Assembly (NCBI GenBank): GCA_034231615.1
Contig: CM067319.1
Span: forward strand, 11,286,391 to 11,350,390
Source of the DNA: Meghimatium bilineatum
Taxonomy: Eukaryota; Mollusca; Gastropoda; Stylommatophora; Philomycidae
DNA: 64,000 nucleotides
Direction: 5' to 3'
Translations under genes and position numbers: made by a program
In this document: positions 23,301 to 32,300 of the stretch, one piece after another
Layout of the letters: each line of letters starts with the position of its first letter
Numbering within the stretch: the stretch's first letter is position 1
Notes under the pieces: generated by a model
Databases searched by the model: none
Told to the model about the DNA's origin: nothing
The model's input: the letters and a program-made list of their open reading frames with translations, nothing else

Positions 23301-26300
23301 ATTATCATCCAAGAACCTGTCATATTACCATCCAAGAACCTGTCATATTATCATCCAAGAACCTGTCATATTATCATCCAAGAACCTGTCACATTATCAT
23401 CCAAGAACTTGGGGATGAGATCATCTGTCAAAATGTCATATTATCATCCAAGAACCTGTCAATATATTATCCAAAAACCTGTCATATTATCATCCAAGAA
23501 CCTGTCATATTATCATCCAAGAACCTATCATATTATCATCCAAGAACCTGTCATATTTATCATCCAAGAACTTGTGGACAAGATCATCTGTCAAAATACA
23601 GCATGATGTTCATTATCACAAGGTATGCTGCAGGCAATGAAAAATAACTATTCCCCCCACATTCCTAAATATACCTCCATGGAATAGAAAGTGCACAGGA
23701 GCACACACACACATTGTGTGTGTGTGAGAGAGAGAGAGAGAAGCAATACAAATAAGGGATGCTTCTATTCTAGTTAACTAGACCAAAAATAGCATGCTAG
23801 AAAACTGATCTAATGACAAGATTTGCCCACAGTGCTGTTAAGAATTTCTTTTGAACTAATGCAAAAGTTTATGATCAATAATTAGAAAGGGGCTGTCCAT
23901 AAATTATATATAAACAATTTCATCCCCCATTCCCAATCATGTCAACAACTGTTGATAAATCAGGAACCCCACACCTGCTTAATTATGTCAAACAACTTTT
24001 ACCCCACCCATGCCAAGCAACAATTTCTTTTTTCAGAAAAAAATATATGTTTTGTTAACATTTTTAGAAAAAACAACTGTTATTGGTATACTAAAAGTAG
24101 TATTGTTGATGTCAACTTTTGTCAGATCTCCCTTCCCTTTGTCAACAACTGTCTAATATTTCTAATTGTTGACATAATTTATGGACAGCTCAAAGTATAA
24201 TAAGTTGATGACAAACTGAAATTCCTACCTTCATCTGGCATTGGTCCTGCCATTGGAGTTTCTCCATTTTGAAGACACTTGTTGATGTATAAGGCTTTCC
24301 ACTTTGCATACTTTCTATTTTTCTCAATCTAAAATGAATGCAAATTAATCTTAAGTCATTTTCCCATCATTATTATATAAACAAAATCATGCCAACAGAC
24401 AAAGTCAAAAATCAACCAAAAATCATAACTAATGGATAAACCAAGAACTGAAGATGTTACAAATGTTGAATATTTAAGGGCTAACATAAACAGTTTAGGA
24501 GATTGTGCAGCAGAAATCAAGAGCAGAATTGCAATATAAACATCAAAAGTATCAGAAAGGAACAATCTTTAGCAAGTCACTAGCAGTAAAACTAAATTAC
24601 ATCGCCATTTCTGCAGCAGTCTCTATTTGCTGTAAAAGTCTCCATTTCTTGCAATAATCTCCATTTGCAGAAAAAATCTCTAGTTTATGTTACAATCTCC
24701 ATTTGCAGAAAAAATCTCTAGTTTATGTTACAATCTCCATTTGCAGAAAAAATCTCTAGTTTATGTTACAATCTCCATTTGCAGAAAAAATCTCTAGTTT
24801 ATGTTACAATCTCCATTTGCAGAAAAAATCTCTAGTTTATGTTACAATCTCCATTTGTTTCTATAACATTCATATATGATTACTTGAAGCTGGTCTTGTC
24901 TTGCCACAAATTCAGTGAAGCATTATTGGGAGCCTAAGTCTTCTTTCTAATGCCAAATGTGTTGCATTTGTTGTTGTATGTCTCTGATGTTAACAATCCA
25001 TCTGCCTCTAGCTCTTCCTCTCATTCTGTACCCAGATATTCTTCTGGGTATAGGTTATAGGCTACAGCTGGTTCCATTCTCTTAAGGTGACCGAACTACT
25101 TAATCTGTTGTCTTGCTATATATTTGATGTTTGGCACAGTTCCTATAAAATTTTGGATGTCATTATTTCTTATGTGGTCTGTTCCTTTGACCCCAATGAT
25201 CTTCCTTAGACATCTCATCTCACAGGCTTCAATCTTTCCCTCCTGTGTCTTGGTCAGTGACCATGATTGAATATTGAAGCTGGTATAAAGAATAAATCTA
25301 CTCACGTCTTCATTCAGTTCTCCAAAAACTGTCAGGACATCCATCAGCAAACTTGATGTCAAGAAAGCCTTGATAACATTTCTGAAGATTGAACAATATA
25401 AACAATGGAAATACATGGTAACATTTGTTCCAAACAATTCATGAAATATACAGAAGCAATCTAGCATTTCAATAACAGTTTAAACAAAAATAAGTTGTAG
25501 TATATATCAAAATTTGCAGCAGACAAAATGTTACCAACAAATTTTCAGAGTACCATGGACCATTCAGATTACCAACATGGACATTCTTAGAGAATTGAAA
25601 GTAAAAGAAAACTGGTTAAACAACAAGGTTCTTTCCAGGAAATTACTCTATTTTGGCTATATCATTTTTTTCTTCTTCTTTCGTTCACTTGAAACATGTC
25701 TATATCTATTTATTGGATATAAATATGTTCCCATTGTGTTTTGTAAGTTGCATTCTGATTATTGTGAGCCTTCTGGCTGGTTGCCACTGTCTTCAGCACC
25801 CTGTAAACTTGGGCAGGATTGTGGTCCTGCTCGAGTGGGACTGTCCAACCAGTCTTAGTTTCCAGCCCCTGATGGCTGACTGAACTAAGCCTTATCACCA
25901 CTTTAAGGTGCTGGCCTCGATGGGGCTATATCAAATGATATGACAGTCTAGAAAAGAATATGGAGGGGATGATATCAAGGCAATCAAAATGAGGTAGACC
26001 ATGAAGAAGATGGATGCAAGATATCAAAGATCACCCGAATATTACACTGCCAGAAGCAGGAAGATTGGATCAAGATCTGTAGGAGTTTCAAAAGTCTGTG
26101 ATTACTCCTACATTCTGTCCAAGAATACCCTACCTGATGGAGCTGCTGCTATCATATACAAACCTGGCTGTACTGGTAAATATCACAGCCAATAAAAATA
26201 TCTTCTTCTGTATACATTCTCAAACTCCTGCACATCAGCAGGGTCTAATCTAGAGAATGGAGTGTGTTGTGTCATGGTTTACAGATTAGCTGAAATATCT

Positions 26301-29300
26301 GTCTGTCGGCCTGCCACATCTGACTTCATGGCGTCTTCAATGCTCTGAAGTTTAAAAAATGACCAACACTGACATCATTAGTTACACTCTCTCATGTGTC
26401 AAAAGTGACCAACACTGCCACCAGTAAATAGTTACATGCTCTCATGTGCCAAAAGTTACCAACACTGATACCAGTAAATAGTTAAATGCTCTCATGTGCT
26501 AAAAGTTACCAACACTGACACCAGTAAATAGTTACATGCTCTCATGTGCCAAAAGTTACCAACACTGCCACCAGTAAATAGTTACATGCTCTCATGTGCC
26601 AAAAGTTACCAACACTGATACCAGTAAATAGTTAAATGCTCTCATGTGCTAAAAGTTACCAACACTGACACCAGTAAATAGTTACATGCTCTCATGTGCC
26701 AAAAGTTACCAACACTGACACCAGTAAATAGTTACCGTTAAATTCTGAATATAAACCCATCCGATTGTAGGCCGATAACCTAACTATCCCTTCCCAAAAG
26801 TGGAGAAAGTCGAAAGTCCGACTATAGACCGACATCCCCAACTTAACAAAGCCGGCAATAATGAACTTCATCATCATAAGAAAGAACCGACATGCTAAAT
26901 GGAAATTAACACAAACTTTTGCAACTCTAAGAAAATAGCATTCCTTTCATTTGCTTCACTCACGTAACTTGAATGAATCAAGGAATGAAACCCCGGTGGC
27001 TACTGTATTCTGGATCAATATATCCGAAAATAATGAATACCCCGTAGGCTGACTTCCCTATCCATGACTATAGACGGTTTATGAGGTGGCAAGACTTTGG
27101 GGAACAAAGTTTTTCCTGAATGAATTGTCTGTGTTGGGTGTCTGGACGTTATGACGCACAGCGCTAGTGAATAGTAATTACTACGTAACTATTATGTCAC
27201 TGGCTTCTGACAGTGACGTTTAAGTGGGAAATGATGAAAGGCAAGACAGCAAGATCACGTTTGTTTTTATAAGATACAGAAGAGTTTGAACTTTGTTCCT
27301 GGTTATGTTTACCATGTGGGGAGAATACGGTAATAAAATAAACATAACAGAGGATTGTGAAATTGATGTTTGTGCAAGACCGTGTTTGTGCAAGACCGTT
27401 GAATGTAGAAAAAGACCTCTGTACAGAATTAATTAGGACTTCATTCTTTATGTTTCTGATTATTGTCTTGGTCCCTATTTATATACTTGGAGTCGCATGT
27501 TAAAAATTGGCAAGGCCGACCAGCACATGCATGGAAATACTCAAAATCTGCCTTTGATGTGTTTTTACATTTTCTGTACACAGGTCTTATAGCCTAGTAG
27601 ACGGTCAGTAACTGTTGTAACATTTGCTTTACCCAAAATGAAAGTGTGTGACAGTGTTTAGACTACTGGTAGTCGGTGTTTCCCTACACAAACAAGACTG
27701 GGCCTTGATGATAAACATGTGTTACTGGTAGATCAGCTTAGGCTACCATATTTCGTTTTTTCACAGACCATTACCGTATTTTGGTCAATATATAAAAAAC
27801 GGTAATACCCATTGCTAAAAATAGCATTTCCGGGGAAATTAAGCTCAGTAAAAATGGCGGGCATGGCATGTCGGAAATAACAATATAGACCTAGTAAGTG
27901 AGTTTTATCAAGAAATATCGGAGGTTTCGAAGGAAATATTGTATGATATATAGAAATTAATGTAATTAGAGGCGTAGCAGTATGGTAGTACGCTCTAGAT
28001 TGTTGGAGAGCCCTAGTCATTTTATCCTGGCTTAATATATCGGGACATGTGAGTTGTCACTGGCATTTTTTTTAAAGTGTTTTTCTCCTTTTTTACTGTG
28101 ATTTGGACGTAATTTTTTTTTTAAATTTGATGTTACTCGATTATAAGACGAAGAGTATGAACAAATCTCTGTTTATTGTCCAAAAATTCTCGGGTTATAC
28201 ACGGAATTTAACGGTACATGCTCTCATGTGCCAAAAGTTACCAACACTGACACCAGTAAATAGTTACATGCTCTCATGTGCCAAAAGTTACCAACACTGC
28301 CACCAGTAAATAGTTACATGCTCTCATGTGCCAAAAGTGACCAACACTGCCACCAGTAAATAGTTACATGCTCTCATGTGCCAAAAGTTACCAACACTGA
28401 TACCAGTAAATAGTTACATCAAACATTGCATACCACTAAGAGTTGAGTCTTCTGGGTGTGAATGAAATCTCTGGAGAAATTCTCCAATTGTCTATTGTCT
28501 TTCCTCAGGTAGATGATGATTTATATTATCCACACTTGCCGCAAAACATAAGGGTGGGGGTCTCCGTTTTCGTTTCAAGACCAGATGTGTAACCGAGTCC
28601 ATGTTTGTAAAAGATTTCTTCTTCTTCTTCTTCAGCGTACATTCTCAAACTCCTGCTGAATTCTCTTGTAGCAGGACATGTCCTACTAGATTTCCAGCAG
28701 AATGCAGTCCAGAGAATGGAAATGCGTTGTGTCGCCGTTTTATTTGCGCCAATGGCCCGACACATCCGTCTTCGGCGGATAAAAGATTTTAATATTGATG
28801 TTTTCTATCCACCATTTTTCTTGGTTTAACCTTTTGCTTTATGTCCGGATATTCTTTTGTTATATGCTATCGTTGGTATTTGGTTTGGCTTCATTCTCAT
28901 AAAGTGAAACAACTATTTTACTTGCTGTCTTTTGATATGTTCAGTACATGATATTATACCTACTCTTTTCATAATTTATTATTTTATTTAGTGTAGTAAC
29001 CATTGCAGCTTTTCTTAGACACTTCCTCTCACATGTAACGATTTTCCTTTGCTGTGAGACTGTTAAAGACCATGTTTGACATTGTAGCAAAGTGTTAGTA
29101 TAAAAATTATAGATATTATCTGTTTTTTGATTTCCATCTTGATCTTTGTGTGAAGAAGTAATGGTGAAAGTTGGTAAGTCACTGTGTTCGTTTTATGACA
29201 CCTTGTTTCTATTTATCCATCTAGTCTTCCATTTTTGGGAAAAATGCAGCCTAGATATTTAATAAACTAAATACATACAGGAAACAAGAGCATCATTACT

Positions 29301-32300
29301 CATAATTCCTGGGGGTCATAATACACATCATTCACAAACTATTTCAAAATATATTAGCTAATTAATTCTCTAGCAGAAATAACAAAATTTAAAAACAAAT
29401 CTTACGTACTTGCCAAAGTTTCCAGCACGATCTTCATTATCAGCATACAAAAATAACTTCAATGCATAATTTTCCACATGAGCTTGCCCACAAACCTCAT
29501 TGTGGATTGCCTCTTCATTTTTTAACTGAACCTTGGACTATTTAAAAGAGTTTAAAACAGTCAAGTGATTTAGTACACATTTTTATCTTAGTACTTCAGT
29601 CAAGAAAAATGTAGTATTTATTTCACCAAGATTTGGCCAAGGGGCATTAGTGCATGAGTCAATGGGTTTCTCTTTCTTCCTTGCTTTCATTCACTAATTG
29701 ATGTCTACATCAGACAAGTGTTATGGATGAACTGAAATCAACCACTGTCTGAGTTCTTCTTTGGTTTCATATATCTTTGTCTGCAGGATTGAGCTGTTGG
29801 GTTAGTATGGACAGTTCTGCATAAATTGTTCAGAGGTCTGTTCATCCGTGAGTGACTTTCGACAGTATAGAAGACCTGTGCACAGAATTTCAGTTCGTTA
29901 CTATTTATATACTTAGAGTCACCATGGCTATTTGTGGCATGCGATTCCATGTATATAAATAGTGACCAATTATTTCAATAACCAATGGAAATCATGTCAA
30001 TAATAAAAAGTAACAAATGTAGAGTTTTCTATTGCTGGTGATCATGGTTCATCTGTTCCAAACGTTCACAGTGATATGGCAGACAGTCGATAATAGTAAA
30101 TAACTGCGGCAAAACTGTAGTCCAACATGTTAAATTTGGAAAATGGTAATGAAATTTTGCTAATCACTGGTAACACAAAAAATAGACATTTTGACAAAAA
30201 AAGCCTTTATCATTATTGTCTATTACCAAATGAATGATAGTTGATTGTATTCACACTTGCATTTAAGTGTTTAGGTGGGAGCTTCAGTTGTCGTTCCAAG
30301 ACCAAATGTGTTGCCTTGATTGTATTGAGTCCATGGTTTTTCAAGGTTATATTGATGTTTTCTATCCACTGTTTTATTGGTCTACCTTTGGCTCTATATC
30401 TGGACATACTTGTTATATGTTCTTATTGATATTTGGTTTGAGTTCATTCTCATAAGGTGACAGAACTGTTTTACTTGCTGTCTTTCAATATGCTCAATAC
30501 ATGATATTATACCTACTTTTTTCTTAATTTCTTCATTAATTTTGTTTCTAGTTTAATAACCATTACAGCTTTTACCAGACACTTAATTTCACATGTAACA
30601 TTTTTACTGTGCTGCAGGACGGTTAAAGACCACGTTTGACATTGACAGCATAGTTTTGGTATAAAAATTATAGGTATTATTTAAAAGATATTTCTTTATC
30701 ATTAACACATATGACAGCTACACGACAAGTAAGAAATGGTACTGTTTACATTGACATTATAAAAGACAGAATAACTTCTAGAAGTATGAATGAGTAGGAA
30801 TGACATAAAAACTAGAAAAACGAAGATGGAACAAAACCAAACACAAAATTGACAGAATACAATGGTATATTGACAGAACAAAAGTTAATAGCTGGGGTGA
30901 TATAAAAAAAAAACTATGAGTCTTCAAAGAAAACACATCAGTGCCCAGTGGTGACAAGATCAAGGATGGAAAATTGAGATGGGTAGGACACTTCTTATGC
31001 ATTCATTCTCAAACTTCTAGTCTGTGGCGAAGTGGTACAGAGAGCGTCTGTGACGGCAAAGGTACCGAGTTCGATCCTCACCACAGGCAATTGTGCATCC
31101 TGACCGTTCAGAAAGCAATGGCAACCTACTATATGTATTTATATTGTATTTGTATTTATATCACCACAGCCAACAAATGCTGGGTTGATAGCTACGTCCT
31201 GGATAGGATATGGTACCAATTAAAAAGTCTGGAGAACAGAATGCATTGTGTCATGGTTTACAGCTTAGTTACAATTTCTGCGTCTTTCAGTTTAACACAT
31301 CTAACTTCAGAGTGGCTTCTGGTTCACTTTCACCCTCTATAGGAAGGAATAAATTCACCTCAAAAACTTCCTTAGTTGTCTCTTACAACATGCATGACAA
31401 GTAATAGTGTCACTATCCTGTGCTCCCCTTTCGTGTCCCTTTAACAGTCAGGATAATACATATTCTCAGAGATAAGTCTGACAACATAACTTGACAAGCA
31501 TTAGACCAGAACCCACATTGAAGAACAATGGAAGAGAAGATCAGACTTTCTGAGGTCTCCTAGTCAGAGTTGAAGGAGACAGTGTAACACAGACAGCGGA
31601 GATTGGCAGTGCAGCAAAGACAGTGGAGATTGACAGTGCAGCAAAGACAATGACAATGGAGATTGACAGTGCAGCACAGACAGTGACAGTGGAAATTGAC
31701 AGAGTTATTACCTATGTTCCACAGAAAACTGGGTAGGATAAATATATAGTATATACTATGTAACAGTGTGTAGTGTGCACACATATATGTTCCGGGTTTG
31801 TTACAGTATAATAATACCTTTTCCAAAGAGTCCATCAACACAACTAGAAACTTTCGAGCTTCCGGAGATGTTTTGTCAACTGCCATGCCTTGTTGCATGG
31901 CATACAGGCGGCCTATTAGAAAGATCAATTAAACAAGAGAATTTAAAGATACTTATTTTCTGATTTATATAAGCATTTGGACAAAATTTTCAAAATGGGT
32001 TTATATCATCATAAATACCACAATTAGATAACCCTTGAAAGTTGAAATTCAACGATAACTCAACTAAGTCCATAGATCAAATCTGAAATAAGTTATTAAT
32101 TTTAATATCATAATTTTACATGAAACATATAAAGAAATATTAACTGAATCATCATCAGGTGCCATGCCACCTGGTGTAGGTGATCATGGCTCTCCATAGC
32201 ACTCTGTCTCCAGTATTATGTATCAAGATCGTTGTTGTTTCATTAACGGAAACTATTAACTGAATAGAGCGGAGAATTGTGACCAAGAATAAGAGTGGAG

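Noticed and set aside
22511-23647. 378-codon ORF and its overlapping 304-codon partner
   Set aside because: They are translations of a 23-bp minisatellite in different frames. Equivalent frames are open on the same DNA, with no start context, domain or splice evidence.
27300-28020. Transposase ORF within the 1480-bp TA element
   Set aside because: No frame longer than about 95 codons and no DDE/D-like pattern. Treated as non-autonomous.
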